Below, in pieces: positions 41,916 to 50,587 of a stretch of 64,000 nucleotides of DNA. The DNA comes from an uncultured Bacteroidales bacterium (lineage in GTDB: Bacteria > Bacteroidota > Bacteroidia > Bacteroidales > P3), in assembly GCA_944320415.1 (NCBI GenBank), contig CALUHJ010000001.1, positions 62,001 to 126,000 of the forward strand. The letters run 5' to 3'. How positions within the stretch are numbered: position 1 is the first letter of the stretch; each line of letters begins with the position of its first letter. The notes beneath the pieces were generated by a model. That model did not search any database. It was not told the DNA's origin and saw only the letters and a program-made list of their open reading frames with translations. The position numbers and the translations under genes are program-made.

Positions 41916-44801
41916 ATGGAAAGCAGTCTGAAAAAGTTGGGGAAAAGGCTATACGGAGAGTTGAGGTTGGATGAGACGAGCCGAATACTCTATTCGACCG
42001 ATGCGTCTGCATACAGAGAGAAACCTTTGGCTGTTTTTATTCCTAAAGACAATGTTTTGCATGACATAAGATTGCTTTTGGATTTTTGTAAAAGACACGA
42101 TACTTTCATCATTCCTCGTGCTGCAGGCACATCTTTGGCAGGTCAGGTTGTAGGAAATGGCATAGTTTGTGATGTAAGCAGGTATCTGAACAGGATATTG
42201 GAACTTAATGTGGAGGAACGTTGGGTAAGGGTTCAGCCAGGTGTGGTATTGGAGGAACTCAACAGGTTTCTGAATCCTTACGGTCTTTTTTTTGCACCTG
42301 AAACCTCAACGGCGAACAGATGTTGTATAGGAGGCATGGTTGGGAACAATTCCTGCGGACTGCATTCTCTGATTTATAACAGCACAAGGGAGCATTTGTT
42401 GGAGGCTGAGGTTATTTTATCGGACGGAAGTCAGGTATTGTTGAAACGGCTTGACAGGACTGCTTTTGAAGAAAAAAGCAAACAGGATGATTATGAAGGC
42501 AGACTGTACGCATATATTGCGAGCGTTTATTCCAATCCTGAAACAGTTGATTTGATAAAAGCTAATTTCCCTGAAGCGGATGTTAAACGGCGTAATAACG
42601 GTTATGCGTTGGATTCGCTTCTGGATTTGGACAACTGCAATCTTGCAAAACTGTTTGCAGGCAGTGAAGGCACTTTGGGATTTGCCACAGAGTTCAAATT
42701 GAATCTTTTGCCACTTCCTCCCGAACATAAATCTCTATTGTGTGTTCACTTCTGTGATTTGCAGGATTGTTTTTCTGGAAATCTGACTGCCCTGAGACAT
42801 AATCCTATGGCTGTCGAGATGATGGACGACAACATAATAGAAGCGGCATATCGTAATACCGCTCAAAGGAAAAATACTTTCTTCATAAAGGGAAAGCCGA
42901 AGGCTTTGCTTGTGATAGAGTTTGCCTGCGATGATAAGGAAACATTGCAAAAGCGGGTCGAAGAAACGATAGAGGATTTCAGGCATAATTCAAAAGCGTA
43001 TGCGTATTCGGTCGTAGAGGGTGAAGATATGGGAAAGGTATGGGCCTTGCGCAAGGCTGGACTTGGTCTTTTGTCTAATGTCCCAGGGAATTACAAGCCC
43101 GTGTCGGTTATAGAGGATACGGCAGTTTCTCCATACAAGCTCCCGAAATACATGGAGGAATTTTCGACGATTCTGAAGAAATATTCCTTACAGTGTGTAT
43201 ATCATGCTCATATAGCAACTGGAGAGTTGCATTTGAGACCAATATTGAATTTGAAAGACAAGGATGATGTCGATAAGTTCCGCAGTATAAGCAAAGACAT
43301 AGCCGTACTGGTAAAAAAGTATAGAGGTTCGTTGAGTGGGGAACATGGTGACGGCAGATTGAGGGGGGAATGGATTCCTTTAATGTATGGAGAGAAAATA
43401 TACGAACTTATGAGGCAGATGAAGCATGTTTGGGATCCGCAAGGGGTGTTTAACAGAGGTAAGATAACGGATACGCCTTCCATGCACAGTAGTCTCAGAT
43501 ATGAAAACTACAATCCTGGAAATATAGATACGTTTTTCAGCTTTGAAAGAGAAAAAGGATTCTTGTGTGCCGTTGAACAGTGCAACGGCAGTGCGGACTG
43601 CAGGAAAAGCAAACTGACAGGCGGACTTATGTGTCCTACTTTCAAGGTGACGAAAAATGAATGGGATACACCGCGTTCAAGAGCCAACATAATAAGGGAA
43701 ACAATAACGTTTTCGGAATCAGGCAATCCTTTTTCTTCCAAAATGATAAAAAATGTGTTGGACAATTGTCTGATGTGCAAGGCCTGCAAGTCGGAATGCC
43801 CTTCAAATGTGGACATAACCAAACTGAAGAGTGAGTTTTTACAACATTATTATTCGTCCCGTCATTACCCGATAAGCGTTCTTCTTGTCAACATGTTACC
43901 TGATATTCAACGTTTGTTCAGTCATGCTCCTTTTTTGTATAATTGGACGGTTTCAAATAAGGCGACATCCTTTCTTGTAAAGAGTTTGATGGGGTTTACA
44001 CCTGAAAGGCCCCTGCCTAAAATAAGCGTCATAGATTTTGAAAAGACATTAGATGCTTGTGAGAAAAATACTGTTGACAGGAAGATATATCTGTACATAG
44101 ATGAGTTTTCCGTTTATCAGGATGCGAATGTGACGGAAGTTGCAATAAAACTGTTTTCCGCATTGGGATACGAAGTGACTATTGCCCCAGTTAGAGAAAG
44201 TGGAAGAATTGCCATAAGCAAGGGATGGGTAAAAAGAGCTAAAAGGATTGCCGAAAAGAATGTGGAGATATTGGAAGGACTTATAGACAATAGGCATCCG
44301 ATGGTGGGATTGGAGCCTTCGGCATTATTGAGTTTCAGAGACGAATATCCTGATTTGGTAAATCGCGACATAAGCGGCATTTCTGAAAACGTGTATCTTT
44401 TTGATGAGTTCTTCATAAGGGAAATGGAAGCCGGCAACATAACCGAAGAATCGTTCACCAGAGAGAACAAGGAAATTCTTTTGCACGGACATTGCCAACA
44501 GAAGGCCTTGATAGGGTCGGAATATATGCGAAGAATGCTTTCTCTTCCCGAAAATTTCAATGTGAAAGTCATACCGGGAGGCTGTTGCGGCATGGCTGGA
44601 AGCTACGGATATGAGAAAAGACATTATAAAATGAGCAGGCAAATTGCTGAGCTTACTCTTCTTCCCGCAATAAGGGAAGCGGGTGAAGATGTCTTGATTT
44701 CGGCTCCTGGAACAAGTTGCCGGGAACAGATAAGGCATCTTGCGAAACGACAGGTGTTCCATCCTTTGGAAATAATGTACGATGCACTAAAAAACAAATG
44801 A
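41916..44801 (+). CDS. FAD-linked 2-hydroxyacid dehydrogenase fused to an Fe-S/CCG module
   Basis: 961 residues. The N-terminal FAD-binding domain shows PRAAGTSLAGQVVG (67-80) and GGMVGNNSCGLHSL. The FAD oxidase C-terminal domain has HAHIATGELHLRP and SGEHGDGRLRGEW. It is followed by two ferredoxin-like cysteine groups (C-rich near 548-570 and CLMCKACKSECPSN near 610-625) and a C-terminal CCG domain (PGGCCGMAGSYGYE). This architecture is that of YdiJ-type D-2-hydroxyglutarate or D-lactate dehydrogenases. It probably feeds electrons to quinone; the exact substrate is open. It is embedded in sugar genes with which it has no obvious link. Confidence 0.85.
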   Translation: MESSLKKLGKRLYGELRLDETSRILYSTDASAYREKPLAVFIPKDNVLHDIRLLLDFCKRHDTFIIPRAAGTSLAGQVVGNGIVCDVSRYLNRILELNVEERWVRVQPGVVLEELNRFLNPYGLFFAPETSTANRCCIGGMVGNNSCGLHSLIYNSTREHLLEAEVILSDGSQVLLKRLDRTAFEEKSKQDDYEGRLYAYIASVYSNPETVDLIKANFPEADVKRRNNGYALDSLLDLDNCNLAKLFAGSEGTLGFATEFKLNLLPLPPEHKSLLCVHFCDLQDCFSGNLTALRHNPMAVEMMDDNIIEAAYRNTAQRKNTFFIKGKPKALLVIEFACDDKETLQKRVEETIEDFRHNSKAYAYSVVEGEDMGKVWALRKAGLGLLSNVPGNYKPVSVIEDTAVSPYKLPKYMEEFSTILKKYSLQCVYHAHIATGELHLRPILNLKDKDDVDKFRSISKDIAVLVKKYRGSLSGEHGDGRLRGEWIPLMYGEKIYELMRQMKHVWDPQGVFNRGKITDTPSMHSSLRYENYNPGNIDTFFSFEREKGFLCAVEQCNGSADCRKSKLTGGLMCPTFKVTKNEWDTPRSRANIIRETITFSESGNPFSSKMIKNVLDNCLMCKACKSECPSNVDITKLKSEFLQHYYSSRHYPISVLLVNMLPDIQRLFSHAPFLYNWTVSNKATSFLVKSLMGFTPERPLPKISVIDFEKTLDACEKNTVDRKIYLYIDEFSVYQDANVTEVAIKLFSALGYEVTIAPVRESGRIAISKGWVKRAKRIAEKNVEILEGLIDNRHPMVGLEPSALLSFRDEYPDLVNRDISGISENVYLFDEFFIREMEAGNITEESFTRENKEILLHGHCQQKALIGSEYMRRMLSLPENFNVKVIPGGCCGMAGSYGYEKRHYKMSRQIAELTLLPAIREAGEDVLISAPGTSCREQIRHLAKRQVFHPLEIMYDALKNK

Positions 44802-44827
44802 AAAACTAATTCAAAAAAACAAGTGTT

Positions 44828-46771
44828 ATGAATAAACTTTACCGTAAAATGTTGCAGCTGATTGATAAGTTCATGGCCAAAAGGTACATACCGGCATGGG
44901 TAATAGCCTTGATAGATGCCTTTATCGTCATCTTGTCAATATTTGTTTCGGCTTTTGCCGTGTCGATAAAGGAGAAATGGTTTTTGTTCCCATTCGACAA
45001 TTATTCCGTAAGGTTTATAATTCTTTCTACTGTCGTAACCATTGTCTTTTTGAATGTTTTCAGAATTCACAGAAGCGTGATAAGATATTCTTCGTTCAGC
45101 GACATGATAAGAATATTCTTTGCCATACTGACAACAACTGTTGTGCTTATGGGAATAAATCTTGTGTATAAACTGAATTACGGTATGGACTATATACCAA
45201 AACAGTTGATATTGGTCAATGCGTGCGTAAGTTACATAGGACTGTTCATGTTCAGAATGTTTGTCCGCTGGCTGTTTGAGAAAGCTTATAAGGCAGGAGT
45301 GAACACTGAATTGAATACTCAGGTTGTAATCTTTGGTGCAGGAAGAACGGGAACGGCTACGGCAAACACATTGATGAGTGCATCCAGAAAGTATTATATC
45401 AAGGGGTTTATAGACGATGATCCCAATCTAACGGGGAAAACTATTATGGGACACAAGATATATCCCCGTCAAAAGCAGGAATATCTTATAAAGTACAAAG
45501 ATATAGATCAGTTGATAATAGCTACCAATCGTATTTCCAGGGAGAGGAAAAACGAGATTTTCGAGTTGTGTCACCAGAATAAGGTGAAGGTATTGACGGT
45601 ACCTCCTATAAAGACTTGGACGGATGGAAAACTGAAGGACAACCAGATAAAGGATTTACAGATAGAGGATTTGCTTTTACGAGACGAAATCAATCTTAAT
45701 CTTGAGATAATTTCCCAACAAATGAAAGGGAAAACGGTTCTTGTAAGCGGAGCTGCCGGCAGCATAGGAAGCGAGATAGTACGCCAATTGTCTAAATTCT
45801 CCACAAAAACAATACTGTTGGATCAGGCTGAAACGCCTCTTTACCATATGGAAAACGAGATGAATGACAAGTTTCCCGAAATGGAACGGGAGATAGTTAT
45901 AGCAAGCGTTAAGGATAAGGATAAGTTGAGAGAGGTTTTTGAACGTTACAGGCCGCAGATTATATTTCATGCCGCTGCATACAAGCATGTACCAATGATG
46001 GAAAGGGCTCCTTACCAGGCTGTTACCACCAATGTAATAGGAACAAGGAATATGGCTGAACTTGCGATGGAATACGGTGTGGAAAAATTTGTCATGATTT
46101 CTACGGATAAGGCGGTCAATCCTACCAATGTTATGGGTGCAAGCAAGCGTTACGCGGAAATATTCATACAACAGATGAACAACCGGGAAGGAAACAAAAC
46201 CAGATTCATCACTACCCGTTTTGGAAATGTTCTCGGTTCAAACGGTTCCGTCATACCGAGGTTCAGACAGCAGATAGCCGAAGGAGGACCGGTCACGGTT
46301 ACCCATCCGGACATTACACGTTACTTTATGACTATTCCGGAGGCAAGCCGGTTGGTGCTTGAGGCGGCAACGATGGGACAGGGTGGTGAAATATTTCTGT
46401 TCGACATGGGAGAACCGGTCAAGATACGCACTTTGGCCGAAAGGATGATAAAACTCTCTGGCCTGCAGCCCGACAAGGACATAAAAATCGTCTATACAGG
46501 CTTGAGACCTGGGGAAAAACTGTACGAAGAATTGCTTACGAAAAATGAAGACACCCTTCCTACGTATCACAAGAAGATATTCATCGCTAAACAGGAGCCT
46601 GTCGATGCGGAAGAAGTGCAAAATAGTATGAGGGAATTGGAAAGCATATTGGAGAATTATTCTTCGGATCAGGACGAAAGGATAGTTGCCAATATGAAAC
46701 ACCTTATAAAAAGCTACAAGAGCAACAACAGCGTTTACGAACAATTGGATACGGAAAATGAAAGGGAATAG
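44828..46771 (+). CDS. Nucleoside-diphosphate sugar dehydratase, CapD/WbpM/FlaA1 type
   Basis: 647 residues. Four N-terminal membrane helices (first at about 19-45) are followed by a first Rossmann unit (VVIFGAGRTGTATANTLM) and the catalytic SDR domain (TVLVSGAAGSIGSEIVRQL, near 304-322). ISTDKAVNPTNVMGASKR carries the Met-x-x-x-Lys variant typical of UDP-GlcNAc 4,6-dehydratases of this long type. These start synthesis of deoxy-amino sugars such as QuiNAc or FucNAc for surface glycans. The 3' end overlaps the next glycosyltransferase gene by 14 bases. Confidence 0.9.
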   Translation: MNKLYRKMLQLIDKFMAKRYIPAWVIALIDAFIVILSIFVSAFAVSIKEKWFLFPFDNYSVRFIILSTVVTIVFLNVFRIHRSVIRYSSFSDMIRIFFAILTTTVVLMGINLVYKLNYGMDYIPKQLILVNACVSYIGLFMFRMFVRWLFEKAYKAGVNTELNTQVVIFGAGRTGTATANTLMSASRKYYIKGFIDDDPNLTGKTIMGHKIYPRQKQEYLIKYKDIDQLIIATNRISRERKNEIFELCHQNKVKVLTVPPIKTWTDGKLKDNQIKDLQIEDLLLRDEINLNLEIISQQMKGKTVLVSGAAGSIGSEIVRQLSKFSTKTILLDQAETPLYHMENEMNDKFPEMEREIVIASVKDKDKLREVFERYRPQIIFHAAAYKHVPMMERAPYQAVTTNVIGTRNMAELAMEYGVEKFVMISTDKAVNPTNVMGASKRYAEIFIQQMNNREGNKTRFITTRFGNVLGSNGSVIPRFRQQIAEGGPVTVTHPDITRYFMTIPEASRLVLEAATMGQGGEIFLFDMGEPVKIRTLAERMIKLSGLQPDKDIKIVYTGLRPGEKLYEELLTKNEDTLPTYHKKIFIAKQEPVDAEEVQNSMRELESILENYSSDQDERIVANMKHLIKSYKSNNSVYEQLDTENERE

Positions 46772-47753
46772 ACTTCTTGTGGTGGGCAATCCCGAAAGCA
46801 TACTTACAAGAAACTTAATGAAGCTTGTAAGCGGTTATTTTTCCCGGACATGTCTTACGGAGAATATAGACTACAGTTTCGGTAACTTTTTCAAGGCACT
46901 GATTCAGACAAAAAGGCTTATGAAAGAATACGAGCCAGATTTCATAATACTTTACCAGTTGAATCTTACCGCTTTTATTGCAACATTGGCCAAAAACAGG
47001 AACATCCCCACTCTTGCCGTCGGAATAGGAAGTGACATATTGCTCATGCCGAAACGGGGTTTGGTTTACAGAGGTATGTTGCGCTATATATTGAAACGTT
47101 CTCATTATTATAATGCAGGAAGTCCATATCTGGCGGAAATGATGAGAAAATATTGTCCGCCGTATTCGGAAATAGTCATAGCAAATCTTGGAATCAATCC
47201 TATAAGGCCGGCGGAAAAGAAGAATATAATCTATTCCAATCGTCTGCACAGAAGCCTTTACAGGATAGATGAGATAATAAGGGCGTTTTCAAAATTCGTT
47301 TCCAAAGGAGAAAATGACGATTGGATGCTGGTTGTTGCAGGTTACGGCAGGGAAAGGGAACTGTCAGAACTTTGCGAATCGTTGAACATTTCCGACAAGG
47401 TGAGGATTACATCATGGCTGAGTCCCGAAGAAAACAATGAATACTATGCAGTGTCCAGGGTGTATGTTTCAATTCCGGAGAGCGACAGCTTTCCCATATC
47501 GTTGTGGGAGGCTATGAGTGCCGGTTGTTTGCCGGTTGTAAGCGATCTTCCGGCATACAGGGGTATTATAAAGGACAATGAAAATGCTGTGGTGGTAAAA
47601 GATTCGGAAATTAAGGGCGATTTTTTCGAGAGAATCCGTAAGGTTGATTATGAAAAAATGATACGGGCCAACAAACTTCTTGTTGCCGAGTTTGCGGACA
47701 AGGAAACGAACCGCCGTAAGTTCTGTTCCATTTTTGACAAGGCTTTACGTTGA
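46758..47753 (+). CDS. Glycosyltransferase, GT4-like
   Basis: 331 residues with a GT-B fold. The second half carries KVRITSWLSPEEN and the acidic signature ESDSFPISLWEAMSAG (E-x7-E), typical of family GT4. The N-terminal half (LAVGIGSDILLMPKRG) is the acceptor side. The start codon lies inside the end of the dehydratase gene, indicating coupled translation. The sugar and acceptor are unknown. Confidence 0.85.
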   Translation: MKGNRLLVVGNPESILTRNLMKLVSGYFSRTCLTENIDYSFGNFFKALIQTKRLMKEYEPDFIILYQLNLTAFIATLAKNRNIPTLAVGIGSDILLMPKRGLVYRGMLRYILKRSHYYNAGSPYLAEMMRKYCPPYSEIVIANLGINPIRPAEKKNIIYSNRLHRSLYRIDEIIRAFSKFVSKGENDDWMLVVAGYGRERELSELCESLNISDKVRITSWLSPEENNEYYAVSRVYVSIPESDSFPISLWEAMSAGCLPVVSDLPAYRGIIKDNENAVVVKDSEIKGDFFERIRKVDYEKMIRANKLLVAEFADKETNRRKFCSIFDKALR

Positions 47754-47803
47754 TATTCTTTTTTGATTCCGTCATTTTGTTTTCTGAATTCGGAATTTTC
47801 TTT

Positions 47804-47842
47804 TTTGATTCCAGAAAATTGGAATCAAATTTTGTAATTTTG
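47804..47842 (+). terminator. Terminator after the glycosyltransferase, followed by a -7 box
   Basis: TTTGATTCC (47804-47812) pairs with GGAATCAAA (47821-47829), then a T-rich stretch. TAATTTTG (47835-47842) directly after could serve as the -7 box of the asparaginase gene. The gap from about 47760 is built from GATTCC and GAATTC words seen in other gaps. Confidence 0.6.
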
Positions 47843-47856
47843 CCGTTTCCATAAAT

Positions 47857-48873
47857 ATGTTTATGAAGAGGATATTGGTCATTTATACAGGCGGTACGAT
47901 AGGGATGGTCAAGGACAAGACGACAGGAGCCCTGCATCCTTTCGACATGAAGAAGATTTACGAGGCTTTGCCCGTATTGAAAGAACTGGAATGCGGAATA
48001 GACACCCTGCAGTTCGACCCAATAATAGACTCCTCCGACATGCACTCGGATGTATGGTTGCGTTTGGCGAAACTTATAGGGGAGAAGTATGATTTGTATG
48101 ACGGCTTTGTTATTTTGCACGGTACGGACACCATGAGCTATACGGCTTCCGCCTTGAGTTTTCTGTTGGACAATCTGTCCAAGCCGGTTATAATTACCGG
48201 CAGTCAGTTGCCATTGGGCATGATACGGACGGATGGACGTGAGAATATCATATCCGCCGTGGAGATAGCAGCCAATGATGAGGTTTCAATCCCGGAAGTA
48301 TGCATATTTTTCGAGAACAAACTTTTCAGGGGTAACAGGACGACAAAAATAAATGCAGAACATTTCGAGGCTTTTTATTCGGGCAACTATCCTTCTCTTG
48401 CCAAGGTCGGAATAAACATAAGCTATAAGCGTCATCTGATAAGGGAACTTCCTGTCGAGAGGCTCAGGGTATATGACAGGATGTGCGATCAGGTTGCGAT
48501 AATAAAGGTACATCCGGCCTTGAAACGGGAACATCTCGAAACATTCCTCTCCATAAAGGATTTGAAAGGGGTTATACTGGAGACTTACGGCAGCGGCAAT
48601 GCACCTACGGCGGATTGGTTTATCAATGCTGTTGGAAATACTATATCGAAGGGGGTAATCGTTTTAAACGTGACTCAATGCAAGGCCGGTTCTGTTGTCA
48701 TGGGACATTATCAGGCTTCGACCGAGTTGTTGAAGATGGGAGTCATATCAGGTGGAGACATAACCACCGAGGCTGCATTGGCGAAGTTGATGTTCGTTTT
48801 GGGCAATTATGATGACAGAAACGAGGTGGAGCGTATGCTCAGGTCCGATTTGAGGGGGGAAATAACAGTTTGA
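47857..48873 (+). CDS. ansA: L-asparaginase, type I
   Basis: 338 residues; a second ATG two codons in (47863) is an equally likely start. There is no signal peptide, so it is cytoplasmic. It hydrolyses asparagine to aspartate and ammonia. The first catalytic Thr is in IYTGGTIGM and the second in HGTDTMSYTASAL; ITGSQLPLG is also conserved. The kinase gene follows after 9 bases. Confidence 0.94.
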   Translation: MFMKRILVIYTGGTIGMVKDKTTGALHPFDMKKIYEALPVLKELECGIDTLQFDPIIDSSDMHSDVWLRLAKLIGEKYDLYDGFVILHGTDTMSYTASALSFLLDNLSKPVIITGSQLPLGMIRTDGRENIISAVEIAANDEVSIPEVCIFFENKLFRGNRTTKINAEHFEAFYSGNYPSLAKVGINISYKRHLIRELPVERLRVYDRMCDQVAIIKVHPALKREHLETFLSIKDLKGVILETYGSGNAPTADWFINAVGNTISKGVIVLNVTQCKAGSVVMGHYQASTELLKMGVISGGDITTEAALAKLMFVLGNYDDRNEVERMLRSDLRGEITV

Positions 48874-48882
48874 TATCGTTGT

Positions 48883-49878
48883 ATGAATTATAGGGATATT
48901 TTTAATCGATTCGATTCGTTGAACATTCTCATTATAGGGGATGTCATGATTGATTCATATTGGTGGAGCAAGGTTGAGAGGATTTCTCCCGAGGCTCCGG
49001 TGCCGGTTTGTGCCGTTTACAGGAAAGAAAACCGTTTAGGGGGAGCTGCCAATGTTGCGTTGAACATTGCCGCCATGGGAGCAAGTCCCATTTTATGCAC
49101 TGTCATAGGGGATGATGTTGACGGAGAGATTCTGAGTGGACTCATGAAGGAAAAGAACATGAGTACGGAAGGTTTAATGTGCTCTTCCAAAAGGCCCACG
49201 ACTGTAAAGACGAGAATAATAGGCAACAAGGCACAGATGTTGCGTGTGGATGATGAAACGGACAGACCTTTGGACAAAGAGGAAGAGGAGAGGTTCATAT
49301 GTGGAATAAGGGATATTGTCAGGACAAGAAGGATAGATGCGATTGTTTTTCAGGATTACGACAAGGGAGTCATCACCGAGAATGTCATAAAACAGATAGT
49401 TGCTTTGGCCGAGAGCAAAAATATTCCTACTGCGGTGGATCCTAAAAAGAGGAACTTTTCTTCTTACCGCAGGGTTAGTTTATTCAAACCCAATCTGAAG
49501 GAATTGAAGGAAGGTTTGAAGATAGATTTTGATGGGGTGGATAAGGATGTTTTGTCTGAAGCGGCTTTATTGTTGCATCATAAGCAGAAGATAGACAAGG
49601 TGTTCATCACACTTAGCGAGAATGGCGTTTTCATTGCGGATTATACCGTTTCGCCTGCGTATATAGGGATTTTGCCGGCACAGTTGAGGAAGATAGCGGA
49701 TGTCAGTGGGGCAGGGGATACGGTCATCAGTGTTGCGACTCTTTGTCTGGCCTTGGGTATGGCATCGGAACAAATGGCAAGGGTAAGCAATATGGCAGGA
49801 GGATTGGTGTGTGAGTCTGTCGGAGTGGTGCCTGTAAACAAACTTAAGTTGTTGTCGGAATTATCTACAAGGGATTGA
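48883..49878 (+). CDS. PfkB-family sugar kinase, HldE/RfaE1-like
   Basis: 331 residues. LIIGDVMIDSYWWSKVERISPEAPVPV and RLGGAANVALNIAAMGA are the hallmark start of heptose-7-phosphate kinases; DVSGAGDTVIS carries the catalytic Asp and anion hole. It would phosphorylate D-glycero-manno-heptose 7-phosphate for lipopolysaccharide core, as a stand-alone kinase without the fused nucleotidyltransferase domain of E. coli HldE. It is separated by one base from the PorT gene. Confidence 0.88.
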   Translation: MNYRDIFNRFDSLNILIIGDVMIDSYWWSKVERISPEAPVPVCAVYRKENRLGGAANVALNIAAMGASPILCTVIGDDVDGEILSGLMKEKNMSTEGLMCSSKRPTTVKTRIIGNKAQMLRVDDETDRPLDKEEEERFICGIRDIVRTRRIDAIVFQDYDKGVITENVIKQIVALAESKNIPTAVDPKKRNFSSYRRVSLFKPNLKELKEGLKIDFDGVDKDVLSEAALLLHHKQKIDKVFITLSENGVFIADYTVSPAYIGILPAQLRKIADVSGAGDTVISVATLCLALGMASEQMARVSNMAGGLVCESVGVVPVNKLKLLSELSTRD

Positions 49879-49879
49879 T

Positions 49880-50584
49880 ATGAGGCGTATTTGCTGTGTC
49901 CTGATTTTTTTGTTTGTTTTTGGTTTTGAAGGATTCTCACAAAGTTCCCCTCCCAACCTTCCACATTACGATGACAAGGTTCTTCATTTTGGTGTGCTGT
50001 TGGGCTTCAATCAGCTGTCTTCAAATCTTATAGAAAAAGAGAACAGGCCTTATGTCGATACCGTCCTTTCGTTTGAATCGGAAAGAAAGGTTGGTTTCCA
50101 GCTTGGAATCATATCTGATTTGCGTCTGCACAAGTATGCCCGTTTGCGTCTGACGCCTACGATAACATTTGCGGACAGAAGGATAAATTATTCTCTGTAT
50201 CTGATGGACAAATATATTGACAAGAGCAATTACCTGGAGGCGATTTACCTGGAGGTTCCTTTGGAGTTGAAGATACAGTCTTCGAGATGGCACAATTTCA
50301 GACCGTACTTGATAGCCGGGGGCAAATATGCGTTTGATTTGGGTTCGATCAAAAGGAAAAAAGCCTCGCCAGAAGACATCATGTTGAAGATAGACAATAA
50401 CGAATGGTTCTATACGCTTGGTGTAGGCTTTGATTTCTATCTCAATTATTTCAAGTTCGGCATAGAGTTGAAGACCTCATTCGGATTGAATGACATTTTG
50501 ATTCACGAACATCATACAATGTATTCGGATGTGTTGGACAAAATCAAGACGCAGGTCTTTTTTATAAATCTGACATTTGAATAA
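49880..50584 (+). CDS. porT: Type IX secretion system protein PorT-like
   Basis: 234 residues with a signal peptide (MRRICCVLIFLFVFGFEGFS) and an outer-membrane beta-barrel pattern ending in an aromatic residue followed by E (FINLTFE). LPHYDDKVLHFGVLLGFNQ is the characteristic start of PorT, an outer-membrane component of the T9SS in Bacteroidota. Its presence agrees with the T9SS-type cargo gene at 30.2-33.2 kb. It lies between the sugar kinase and a flavoprotein gene with gaps of one and three bases, a tightly packed unit. Confidence 0.85.
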   Translation: MRRICCVLIFLFVFGFEGFSQSSPPNLPHYDDKVLHFGVLLGFNQLSSNLIEKENRPYVDTVLSFESERKVGFQLGIISDLRLHKYARLRLTPTITFADRRINYSLYLMDKYIDKSNYLEAIYLEVPLELKIQSSRWHNFRPYLIAGGKYAFDLGSIKRKKASPEDIMLKIDNNEWFYTLGVGFDFYLNYFKFGIELKTSFGLNDILIHEHHTMYSDVLDKIKTQVFFINLTFE

Positions 50585-50587
50585 CAA

